A stretch of 64,000 nucleotides of DNA, from contig WPIO01000069.1 of assembly GCA_009760855.2 (NCBI GenBank), forward strand, positions 1,904,001 through 1,968,000, given 5' to 3'. Position numbers and translations under genes: made by a program. Under the pieces are notes generated by a model. It was not told the DNA's origin, made no database searches, and worked only from the letters and a program-made list of their open reading frames with translations. This document shows, piece after piece, positions 36,861 to 64,000 of the stretch. The stretch comes from Cristatella mucedo (taxonomy: Eukaryota > Bryozoa > Phylactolaemata > Cristatellidae). Each line of letters opens with the position of its first letter. Within the stretch, counting starts at the first letter, position 1.

Positions 36861-38430
36861 GAGAGATCTCGAAGGGTAAGTGCCTGCAGGTCGTCCTGTC
36901 AGAGCAGTTTGGTGCTCACAGAATGGTGCAGAATTGTCAAACTAGGCCGGCATGTTGCAGGCCTCACAGTTGCACCACCACACCACAGCTCACCGACGGG
37001 CACTGACTCCCAATCGACACCCAGCTTGACTGATTGCAGAACTGCAGACGAAAGCCAGCATGGTAGAGAAAGGTTCTACCCCTGGGCATTTTCTAGACGC
37101 CCACAAACATTCGAGTCATGAAACGGAACATTAAACGGCAAGCTGCTGGTCGCCATTCAAAGCAGCTGCACACGACACGAGACGGCAAAAGCGAAACTGC
37201 TTTCAATGACAGGGTCAGGGGGCCTTTACCTGCAATGAGCAATCGCCATTGACAAAACGGAATCAAGCAGTTGTGAAACTGTCGCCACACCGTGGGTACA
37301 AACCAAGTGCAAGCCACGTCAACATGTTCTGCTGGTCGGCCAGACCGAGTCAGAATGGAAGTTGCACTACAGATGCCGACGATGTGCTACATCATCACTC
37401 CCTCTGCAGATCATCTCAGGAACCATAGAGTTATCTCAGCAGAGTAATCACAGCAAAATTATTCGAGAGAACGAGAGATGGCTGCAATGGTGGAGAAAAT
37501 GGAGGAATCGCCGAGATCCGACCAGCTCAGGGCAGCAGCAGCCAGCTGAGATAGATACACTTGCAACCATAGCGAGCCAGTCGCTGACCCGGATTAAATT
37601 CACGGCCCTCAAGAACGGGGAGACAATTCACCGGGCGTAGCGACCCTAACAGTCGCATCGGCTGGGCTAGATCACTGGAGCGCTCCGGAGTTGGAGGAAG
37701 GCAGTTATCCACCAATCGACAGACGCCGAAGCTCGTAGATGATTTGCGGGCATGCTAGGTCTGCTCACTCGGACGCCGGCTCGGACGTGCTTCAGATCAA
37801 AGACTGCCCTTTCCCGTTGGCCACGACGCGACGAGAACCTGCATTTCACCGGGCTGATTAAGCAGCCTCTTTTTGGCGTAGCGACAGACGAGTCTTTACG
37901 GCTATCGCCGTCGCTTGCAGCGGCGATAAAGGATCGCTCATCGCAACCCAGCTTAAATATAAATATTTTCAATGCATAGTATTTGCATTACACAATCGCA
38001 GCTATCGCGCCGTCCTTGCCAGCAGGCTGAGCGTTTCCGTGCAGAACGCCGACGACCGGGGCACTTCCCTCTGCGGTGAGCTAGGCTCGCGCGTCGGCAC
38101 TGCCGCACACCACCTGTGAGGAGTGCGGAGACGTGTTATGCCGAAGGCTCGGAGTAGTTGGCGCAACCTGCCTCTTACCGAGCGGCGTAGCCTACGGCCG
38201 AATGCGGTTCGGGGCGCGCCTACGCCCAATAAGCAGGGCGCCACGAAACGAGCGTTTCATGCGCTGACCTACTTGCCGCTACTAAAAGAGGGTCGTGAGT
38301 CCGCGGCGTGAATAAGAAAGAGACATACAAATAGCGGATTTTACTAAGCTTTATTCGCAAGCTCACAAAGTCTCTTCGCGTCTAGCTCAGTTTTATCTAC
38401 ACACCCCGTACTCGATCTCAACCAGCACAA
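36861..38430. other. No gene recognised
   Basis: CpG content rises at 37.6-38.3 kb with frames up to 101 codons on both strands; none recognised. Confidence 0.4.
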
Positions 38431-38735
38431 GTAATCCTGCGGGGGAAATCGCTCCCTGCACTTGGGCTACCTATATCTATCGTGGGGAACGGCCCAAATA
38501 AGACGAGGAGCCCGAACCGGAGCCTAGACCCTAATTGTATAACTAGGGCTCCGCTTCCGCCGTAAAGGCAGGAATACCTCATGCACTACACTAAGCACTC
38601 TTGCGGAGAAAATACGTCCCAGCAATTAAGGCTACACGTGTCTACAGTGGGGAACGACCCGAATGAGACGAGGAGCCCGAACCGGAGCCTAGACCCTGAC
38701 TGGAGAACCAGGACTCCACTTCCACCTTAAAGGCT
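38431..38735. repeat. Two-unit tandem repeat, about 165-bp period
   Basis: The block gtggggaacg...gacgaggagcccgaaccgga...gcctagaccct occurs at 38482 and 38647, each followed by a similar ccaggactccacttcc / ctagggctccgcttcc segment and by taaaggc. The central 30 or so bases are identical. Confidence 0.88.
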
Positions 38736-39299
38736 GTATATCAATTAATTAAGCTCTTCCAACTGAGTACGTGCACGGAAGCAAGCTGAAAACCGAGCTG
38801 CCTTACAAAGACGTGTATTTTCGCAGGGGCCTACAGCGCTCCTCAAACGCACAGCCGCTCTCCCGTAGGCCAGCGTTCCCACTCGCCTTCGCTCCCTCCC
38901 AGCCACCGCTCGCCCCCGCGGGTAGCTAGCGGCAGGACAAAGGCGGCCAGTGTGCGAGAGAGGCGAGAGCTTACTCGCATTGGGCCCGGCACCGTGGGCC
39001 GTTGCGGTGAGGAATTAATACCGTCGCTCGGCCACCAGATGGACAACCCAGTCCAGCTCGAACGCCGAAAAGGTCCGAGACGATTCCTTTTGGACAGAGT
39101 TATGGCCGAGGTTGATAGGCCAGCCGACATCAATCAGTCGCTCCCGCGGGTAGCGGACCTATTCTAAAGGCAGGAACCTCGCTGGCGCTCCTCTCTGGCT
39201 CAGTGCTCCAGGACAAAGAAGCCTCGTGCCCGCCGAGCAGTTCTCGTTCGCACTAAAATTAAGCCAAGGCCAGCGCCGCGCTACAGATGACACTGAGCT
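38736..39299. other. No gene recognised
   Basis: GC-rich, frames up to 96 codons, no motif. Confidence 0.4.
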
Positions 39300-39655
39300 A
39301 GACGCGCAGCGACATTGTGCTCTTTCATGTGTAGCATCCCTTCTTGACTTCTGTAACGCGTCGGCTGTCCGTGCACCGGCCTGCGCAATCGGGTGCATAA
39401 AGCAGGGGCACAACTCGGCAGCTGGGCCTGTATGTCGCGAGCATCGCAGTTGCCACATGACACAACTTCTCCCCGACCACACTGGCTCCAATTCAAGAAG
39501 TGCATCGACTTAAAGGTTTTTATAATTCCTTTTTCGGTACCTTTATTCTCTTGCTTCAGCCTACCTATCACATTGACATTCTACTTATATAGCCAGTTCG
39601 TAGAAAGACATTCAAGTTTCTTAGTGAGCCACGTAAGCCTAGCATTATTATTATT
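39300..39655 (+). mobile_element. LINE-A 3' fragment, degenerate
   Basis: Remnants ASLLDFCNA, CAIGCIKQGHNSAAGPVCRE and HRSCHMTQLLPDH, ending with (ATT)n at 39644. The 3'UTR is largely deleted. Confidence 0.75.
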
Positions 39656-40246
39656 AATGTTGTATCCTTAGGGTGAAAGACAGCTCAGCAGTACACCGTC
39701 TTGAGTAAGTTATTCGTAAGTAATGACTCTTTAATGAGTGGAATTGAGGTCCGAGCAGTAGCTCCAGAGAGATTGTGAGACAGTGTCAAGGCGCGGCCGG
39801 CCTTGTAATGCCCCAGCTAATGATATGGTAATCAGGGTGCTTCTGGAATGAAGCTCTGCTGGTAGCAGTGGTACCGGGCCAGCGGGCGGGCTGCATCCCC
39901 CTAGTTGGCTCATTCGGGTAACGCAGGAATTTTCAAGAGCCACTACCGTCGCGTGGTGAACTTCTCTGCAGTAATTACTATAAGGTAATGTATCCCATTG
40001 GGTAAGTGCGAAAGCACACAACATTAGCACGCTATGACTAGCAATTAAGAAACCTACTAGACTCACAGCCAGCGGTTCGTAAGGTTTCCCAGGCCAGCCA
40101 GGCTCACCCAATCATGCAACGACCCAAACAGACATGCCCACTGGGTTAATTATGCTCCCTGGGGAATGCACCTCGGATTCCTTCATTTTCATCTCTAACA
40201 GCCGTCGCAGCAATCAGCTTGGTGCTGATGAATCTGCAAAATCATA
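39656..40246. other. No gene recognised
   Basis: No coding or repeat content identified. Confidence 0.45.
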
Positions 40247-40281
<35 letters not shown>

Positions 40282-40590
40282 AGCCAAAGGATGGAGTGAC
40301 CTTAAAGTGGGCGACAAAACCTTGAATTCGATCCATTTCTTAAATGGTAGCCATTGCAGGTCGGCGAGAAATGGTGTGATGTGGCGGCAGCGACGCTCAC
40401 GACAGACAAGCCTAGCTGCAGAGTTTTGCACCAGCTGCAATCGCCTGCTTGCACATGCCGGCAGGCCAGTAAGCAGTGAGTTACGGAAGTCAAGACGGGA
40501 TGTCTCAAATGCATGGACCAACTTAGGCGTGGTATCCTTATCTAAACAAGCCCGAATTTTAGCAATGTTATGTAGCTGAAAGTAGTTGTT
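40247..40590 (-). mobile_element. LINE-A internal fragment joined directly to (AAT)n
   Basis: (AAT)n at 40247-40279 is followed at once by the C-terminal coding block (LRSLHPLA reading back to VHAFETSRLDFRNSLLTGLP on the minus strand). The normal 3'UTR, tail and last roughly 90 codons are missing. Confidence 0.85.
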
Positions 40591-40838
40591 ATGCTATACG
40601 TATATAAATGTTAAAAAATCTTTTTGGTACTTCCTACACTAAAGTAAATCCCTCGGCGAGCGATATTCAAGTGCCTTGGCCTCCAGCCAAATCAAAGCAA
40701 CTTTCAACAGCTAGCTCTAAACTGGAACACAATTAATGCAAGCACTACAAGAAGCAGCAAACCTCCGAGTACTGGTGTAGAAGCTAGGTGTGCGGCTGCT
40801 GCCTCTGTGACTTAGCCCGGGTACCGTAGTTGAGAACC

Positions 40839-41098
40839 TGTGGCTAGTTTGAGATGTTAGCGATTTCTGGGCCAGCGGAGAATATAACGCTGCTGTTGGT
40901 TTATGGGTTGTCGCGATTTATGGCACTGCTATTTAAGTAACTGTCAGAGATGGCCCGGAGAGCTGCGTTGAGGAGGTCGGTCAGGGCAGTGGTGTACTGG
41001 CCCGCTGCGGCGTCCGCGTGAATAAACGTCTTTGAGCCCACTTCGGTGTTCTGTGTGAATTCGTGTACCTGCCGCTGGGAACAATGTCTAACTGTACA
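40839..41098 (+). repeat. Solo LTR related to LTR-B
   Basis: Plus-strand sequence matches the LTR-B repeats: gttatggg...gcgatttatggcactgc, tactggcccgctgcg, gaataaacgtctttgagccc (polyadenylation signal aataaa) and gtgttctgtgtg...gtacctgccgct. Outer borders are approximate. No internal region or second LTR nearby. Confidence 0.78.
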
Positions 41099-41550
41099 TC
41101 CTAGCACCGACAGCCTAAAACTCAGGTGGTCAATTTAATTGGAATGCTGGGTAAAATTCTCCTTTGAAGCTTTCCTTTAATTGCGCGACCATAAATGGTA
41201 CCTGCGAGTCCAATTCATTCGTTCTAAGACACGCCGAATCGTAGCCTCCGCCGAATTCTTCGTTCAGCTGCAACTTCCACAATTAACATATGTTTTCGGC
41301 ATCGAGTACAGATCCTTGGCGAATGTCTTCTCGCTCAATATCAAGAGGAATGGAGGCCTCAATAGGCGTCTTTGAAGTACATCTTTAGATCCCCCACTCT
41401 TTTCGGAACGTGGTCGATCTTCCTTCAGGTAATGTATAAAAATGGTAACAGAGCCAAAACTTTAAAGTTAAAAATACACTGTTGAAGACTGCTATATTCA
41501 CCTCTTGTGTCAAGTGGTATGGTTGCGTCTTCGGACTGACGCACGAAAGC
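41099..41550. other. No gene recognised
   Basis: No coding or repeat content identified. Confidence 0.45.
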
Positions 41551-41828
41551 CCTATAATAATATAATAATAATAATAATCCACTTGATAAAGCGCCCTCAG
41601 AGAACTTAATCTCTCTTTCTAGGCGCTTTACATTTGCTGCAAAGTGAAATGCAATTGAATGGTAAGTGAAATCATGCTTGAAAAACAAACAAAAGGAATA
41701 ATATGGTTAGGGGTGACATGGACAGGGTCAGCATGCAAATGTGGTTAGTGGCAGCATGCACAGTGTCAGCACGCATAAGCACATCAAGGACGAATCAAAG
41801 GGACCCACTAAATGCTGTCCCAAATAGA
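41551..41828 (-). mobile_element. LINE-A 3'UTR fragment
   Basis: (AAT)n, ccacttgataaagcgccctc, intact hairpin and 3'UTR to gacccactaaatgctgtcc, then truncated. Confidence 0.9.
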
Positions 41829-42384
41829 TTAGCCCTAAATGCGTTTCAATCCATCATCGATAGCTTTCACAGCCTTCTCCACTCTTGCATTCCTCCTTGC
41901 TGCAGTGTCACGCTCGACAGTGACGAATAAGACTTTCTTCAGTTCTTCCTACCTCAAAGTTGATCTTGCAAAGATTAAGTAGGTACTCTTTATTGTTCTA
42001 CAAAGTTTATGACGACGGAATCTTAACTTTAGGCATGAAATCAAACCAGGTTTAAACTGAGGCTATCACAGTGTACGGATATTGCTTTCTTATTTCTGGA
42101 AATTCTTCTCCGTTGGACATCTAACAAATAACAAGACATGACCTGCTGAGCTGTCGTAGCACTGCGACCTTAAATATTGCAACACAAATTTTATCGATTC
42201 CAGTTTGTCCGAGATGAGACCATCCATTTATACAACATCTTTGGAATATATTTTAAAGGAAGATCAAGAAATACTCTTTCACGATGACTGTTTTGTTTGC
42301 ACAATCAAAATTGGCTTATACGATTACCTCAGTCATCTGCTCGTAGTGTGCCAAATCAGCAGTTGAGTCGAACAGAATTCCTTA
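41829..42384. other. No gene recognised
   Basis: AT-rich sequence with nothing identified. Confidence 0.45.
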
Positions 42385-43020
42385 GTACGGCTCTGCCAGC
42401 ATATGTTCAAATTCAATTTAACGAAATCTAGGTGTCCTCCTCCAAAGTGACACCTCATTAGAGACCAAATCAGCTCCGCAATCAATGCTTAGTATTTTAG
42501 TTACGTTACTCAGATAACAATTTGGGTCTGGTTTGATAGGGATACTAAATCCAGGTTGGTGCATATATTTGTTACATTTGGTATTAACTTCGATGTAAGT
42601 AACTGATAGCTGGAATAAAAGCCTATTCAATTAAATAGAAACATTTGGTGCAAAAGATATTCGGGAGGCATGTCTGTTTCCCAGTCGCCTCATAACACCA
42701 CTTGTCGCCAAATTTCACTGACTCTCGAAATAACAGCATATCGATGTGATGGTTCTGTCGAACCATTTTAGGTCCCTTCACTTTCTTGCTCCAGCCTAAT
42801 GGCTCGCTAGGTAAGGCGGTTGCTTTCACGACCTTGGTCTCTAGGTCGTGGGTTCGATTCCTGCGGTGGGCGATTCTTTATCGTCACTGCAAGCAGTGGT
42901 GATAGCCATAAAGGCTCTTCTGTTGCTATACAAAAAGAGGCTGTTTAATCAGCTAGGATTTATTTCTTATTTATTTATTATCGAATAACTCCACCGTTAA
43001 GATCGGCATAGTACCACCTG
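42385..43020 (+). mobile_element. LINE-A degenerate copy carrying a SINE-B
   Basis: Pieces match LINE-A: cggctctgccagcatatgtt and cgaaatctaggtgtcctcct near 42390-42440, and ttttaggtcccttcactttc...ctccagcc at 42767-42798. SINE-B lies at 42801-42985, then atcggcatagtaccacctgt resumes LINE-A. Confidence 0.65.
42801..42985 (+). mobile_element. SINE-B copy, best-preserved promoter boxes
   Basis: A-box tggctcgctagg and a consensus B-box ggttcgattcc (42851-42861) at normal tRNA spacing, then tgcggtgggcgattctttat, the gatagccataaaggctcttc block and the end aatcagctaggatttatttc. Confidence 0.88.
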
Positions 43021-43025
43021 TTCTT

Positions 43026-43757
43026 CTTACTCAATAATGATGATTATAGCAATGCATTTAATATAGCGCTCTCAGATAACTCATTCCATTCGAGACACTT
43101 TAAATTTGCTGCAAAGGAATCGCGATCGAATGGTTAGTGGATGCTTGCTCAATAAACGAGAAGAATAACTTGGTTAATGGTGACATGCTTGGGGCCAGCA
43201 TGCAAGAACGGTTAGTGGCACCATGCACAGTGTCAGCAAGCATAAGCATATAAAGGACAAGTCACAGGGACCCATGAAATGCTGTGATGAATAGATGTAT
43301 TTTAGTTCCTCTTTAAATGTGGACGAGTCAGCAGATGTCATGACGCATGTCGGAAGTGAGTTCCAGGCTTTGGGAGTTACGAACTAAAGGTACAGTCTTC
43401 AAAGAATCTGAGATTTGTACGAGGTATTGGTAAACAGTTAAATTCCTAATAGGGGTTTTATGATGCTTAGCCCGATTGCGGAGTAGATCTAATAAGCATC
43501 TTCGAGCAAAACATTGAAGGGACCTAAAAGTGAGCGACAAAACCTTGAAGCCGATGCGTTGCTTGACTGCGAGCCAGTGCAAGTCTAAGAGAATTGGTGT
43601 AATGTGGTAACTGCGAAGCTCAAGACAGGCAAGCCTGTCGGCAAAGTTTTGCACCAGCTGTAAGTGCTTGAGTGCACGGCCGTGAGCAGTGAGTTACAGA
43701 AGTCAAGACGGGATGTCACAATTTCATGGACCAAGTAAGACGCGGTATGCCTGTTGA
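43026..43757 (-). mobile_element. LINE-A 3' fragment
   Basis: taatgatgattatagcaatg start, tail gcgctctcagataactcatt, 3'UTR, then C-terminal blocks (YHITPILLDLHWLAVKQRIGF) to about 43757. Degenerate frame. Confidence 0.83.
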
Positions 43758-43886
43758 TTTAGCTGACTCAACGCACTTAGCTGTACCTAGAACCAACCTC
43801 CAGTCCTCTGGAAACCATCCGGTAGTATGCCAAAAAATTTTGGTTGGCATTACGTAGTTTTTCACTCAACCACATTCATAAAGGGC

Positions 43887-44027
43887 GAGCTGGTTTGGTC
43901 CAGCTGTTAAAGTTCTCGCCCCGAACAAGGTCTGGCTGAGGTCGTGGGCTCGAGTCCTGATGCATATGTGAAGCGCTGAATAGAGATACAGTTCCCTTGG
44001 GGGACTATACGAATGAATTATATTTTA
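43887..44027 (+). mobile_element. SINE-A copy
   Basis: gagctggtttggtccagctg head, gtcgtgggctcgagtcct box-B region, gcgctgaatagagatacagt tail, cgaatgaattatatttta end. Confidence 0.87.
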
Positions 44028-44074
44028 ACTATTTAAAAAACACTAGTTTCTGGCAGCAGTTGCTGTGTTAGTGT

Positions 44075-44205
44075 TTGTTTTCCATGTGTGCTTATGGGTG
44101 CTGACGCAGTGAATGCTGCTTATACCAATGTTGACACTCGTCCCTTGTGACACATATAGAATGCCTAAAAGAGATTTAATTCCTTTAGGACATTCTGTCA
44201 ACAAG
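44075..44205 (+). mobile_element. LINE-A 3'UTR remnant
   Basis: catgtgtgcttatgggtgctgac through gcctaaaagagatttaattc; (ATT)n absent. Confidence 0.65.
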
Positions 44206-44577
44206 AATATGCAACACATAATATGTATTAACTGTATATTATAGTGACAGAATCCTTACTGCTATTCTGTTTAAATTACTGGGATGCAATTGGAAACACC
44301 AAGGAGAGCTGGCAGTAAAGAGCGTGACACAGCGAGGCCACCTGAGGTCGTGCCTCGTCGGGCATCTGTCTAGCCCAATGGTGAAGCCACGCCACTTAGT
44401 AACAAGCTTTCCTCCCAAGATAGAGACGCGCGGAGAAACAGACAGCGGCAAAGAAAGAGATAAAGATAGACAACGCAAGACAGGCAGCATGAGTGAAAGC
44501 TAGAGAGAGCTCTATAAAGAGATATGACGAGGCACTAAGTGAAAGGGTGTGAAGGCTAGAGAGCAAGTGCGAGAACT

Positions 44578-44580
<3 letters not shown>
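44206..44580. other. No gene recognised
   Basis: Purine-rich in its second half, leading into a GA array. Confidence 0.45.

Positions 44581-44664
<84 letters not shown>
44581..44664. repeat. (GA)n microsatellite
   Basis: 84 bp uninterrupted. Confidence 0.95.
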
Positions 44665-44667
<3 letters not shown>

Positions 44668-44843
44668 AAAATGCAAAAGAGTGAGAGGGGAGAGCGAGCG
44701 AGACGGGCAAACTGAAATTAAAAAGGAGAAATGAAGTGAGAGAACGAGCCAGAGCAAATGAGCGATAGAGATTGCGAGCTGGAGAGACGAAGCGAGACCA
44801 AGCTGGAGAGGCGGATGAGTTGCATTTAGCAGTTAGTGATTAC

Positions 44844-44961
<118 letters not shown>

Positions 44962-45109
44962 CAGAGCACGAAAGAAAAAGAGAGTGAGTTAGCTAGGGTG
45001 AGATGAGATGAGACTGAGAGTGAGTGCCAGGTGAAGTTTAAGAGCATGCAGATTCGCGGGAACAACTATTGAACAGAAAACTGTTGAAAGCAGCTCAAAA
45101 CTGTGAATG

Positions 45110-45275
45110 ACTGCTGTGCTTACCCCGTGCCAACGAAAATGCGAAAGTAAACCATATTTTGTAATGCATTTCTCATGTCGCCTTGCAATCGGACTGCTCT
45201 GGGTGCCACTATGCACCCACGTGGTCTTTATGACTTTGTCGAGTTACAGACGGAGATACATTACATTACATGGGT
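45110..45275 (+). mobile_element. LINE-B 3' tail
   Basis: Shares tttatgactttgtcgagtta and cagacggagatacattacat with the ends of the 32.4-kb and 62.3-kb copies. It terminates in a short ACATT repeat, the likely 3' end of the family. Confidence 0.6.
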
Positions 45276-45485
45276 ACCACCAGCAATTTCTACTCCCTAC
45301 TTTTGCAGACTGGGCGAGCGGGACACTTGCAAGATGGAGCGTTATTTGAGTTCATGCGAGTTAACAGCTTTCGGCTTGTCAGTGAGGGAAGACCGCTGAA
45401 GCGTAAGTGTCGGTACATTGAATACATTTACGTGAGCTTTGCTTATTGCATACACGCACTGTCTCTCAAGCACTCTGCTAATAGC

Positions 45486-45787
45486 AATAATAATAATAAT
45501 AATACATTTGTTGTAGGGCCCTCGGAGAAATCCATCTCTCTACGCACTTCAGGCTTGCTTTAAAGGAAGCATGGTCGAATGGTTAGCGGTGGCGTGCTCA
45601 ATGAGCAAGCGCAACAAGATTAGATATCCCGTGCACAGGGTCAGCAGCATGCAAGTGTGGTTAGTGGCAGCGTGCACAGTGTCAGAACGCATAAGCGCAC
45701 AAAGGCCGATATACAAGGACCCACTAAATCCTCTCATAAATAGGTACGTTTTAGCTTCATTTCACAAATGTGGTCATGTCAGGGGAT
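45486..45787 (-). mobile_element. LINE-A 3'UTR fragment
   Basis: (AAT)n, gtagggccctcggagaaatc tail variant, 3'UTR to gtggtcatgtcaggggatgc. Confidence 0.83.
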
Positions 45788-46129
45788 GCCGCGACACTCA
45801 GACGTGCTGCTAGCGGCCAGTAAATGCGTTAACGCATTGCCGAGGGGGCTGCGCAACGACGTGGCTCGCGTCGCGTTGGAGAGCAGCCTCGCCCTGGCGA
45901 CGTTGCGCGCGCCCATCGACGCCCTACTCGGCGAGCGGCGCCGAGGGCCGAGAGCGGAACAACAGAAGAGAGGGCACCGTTCCGCTTATACGTGTGTATA
46001 TTGAAAGGAATGCGTCGTAAATACGCTGCGCGTGCACACTGCAGCGTGCTCGCGCTTCCGCGCTACACTGCAGCGGCGGCGCTGGGACGAGCTCCGGCGA
46101 CGCTGGTAGATTTCGGGCAGCTCGACGGT
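45788..46129. other. Probable 3'UTR or flank of the repeat-protein gene; 16-bp palindrome
   Basis: GC-rich. aatgcgttaacgcatt at 45823-45838 is a perfect 16-bp palindrome. Frames of about 80 codons on both strands are unrecognised. Confidence 0.35.
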
Positions 46130-46228
46130 CTGCAAGGGAAAGGCGAAGCGGTCGCTGATGGCGATGGCCGCCCGAGCCGAACCCCTCAACGGCCGAACGG
46201 TGACGGCGCCGCGCCTCGGCACGCTCAC
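46130..46228 (-). other. Possible 3'UTR intron of the repeat-protein gene
   Basis: Five nucleotides after the stop there is a strong donor (AG|gtgagc, 46223-46228), and 99 nt further a strong acceptor with pyrimidine tract (tttcccttgcag, ending at 46130). An intron starting this close to the stop would not be expected to trigger nonsense-mediated decay. No polyadenylation signal could be assigned. Confidence 0.4.
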
Positions 46229-46233
46229 CTACT

Positions 46234-63915
<17,682 letters not shown>

Positions 63916-64000
63916 CTAAGAGATGGAGCAACAGAACGTCAACGAATGGCAGGGTCGCTCGAGGTGCAGCAGCACCGCCGGAAGACGCCAGCTACCCCGG

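Noticed and set aside
40780-40840. A third hAT end (gtagttgagaacctgtgg)
   Set aside because: Only one end-like motif of a common hAT type, with no matching opposite end or internal blocks.

Overview
This is eukaryotic, almost certainly invertebrate animal, genomic DNA. It has no operons and no bacterial ribosome-binding-site architecture. It contains many 5'-truncated non-LTR retrotransposons, tRNA-derived SINEs, LTR elements, DNA-transposon remnants, long GA/CT, TA and CA microsatellites, and one large intron-rich gene. The species cannot be named from sequence alone. Chitin-binding-like domains and the LINE/SINE complement fit a lophotrochozoan or similar bilaterian. That is inference.

Layout. 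Positions 1-46,000 are mostly repeats with no convincing single-copy protein gene. LINE-A, a CR1/L2-like element with about twenty copies on both strands, dominates. Its 3' end is a conserved hairpin followed by (ATT)n. SINE-A (seven copies) is tRNA-derived and ends in the same hairpin, so LINE-A is its probable mobilising partner. SINE-B (five copies) is a second tRNA-derived family. LINE-B is a second, rarer LINE. At 18.0-23.2 kb a degenerate LTR element (LTR-A: protease, RT, RNase H, integrase, minus strand) is interrupted by a complete gag-only element (LTR-B) with 225-bp LTRs, TG...CA ends and a 7-bp target duplication. LTR-B itself carries a LINE-A copy. At 13.1-17.0 kb a Mutator-like transposase pseudogene is split by another LINE-A. 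Two short hAT elements near 26.6 and 28.4 kb closely resemble SPIN. GC-rich blocks at 7.2-8.1, 9.0-11.2 and 27.1-28.2 kb may hold promoters or first exons; only the one at 28.0 kb has a credible motif set.

The main gene lies on the minus strand from beyond 63.9 kb down to a stop at 46,234. I reconstruct 24 exons by splice sites and frame: 12 cysteine-rich domain exons of about 70 codons alternating strictly with 12 short proline-rich linker exons. Every internal exon has phase 1 at both ends and a length divisible by three. Together they encode about 1,164 residues, with the 5' end outside the window. The central part is a four-exon module (domain B, linker 1, domain A, linker 2) repeated four times. 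The domains resemble the chitin-binding peritrophin-A (CBM14) fold, with a modified eight-cysteine pattern. The probable product is a secreted or matrix chitin-associated repeat protein. Its introns hold most of the GA microsatellites and several SINEs.
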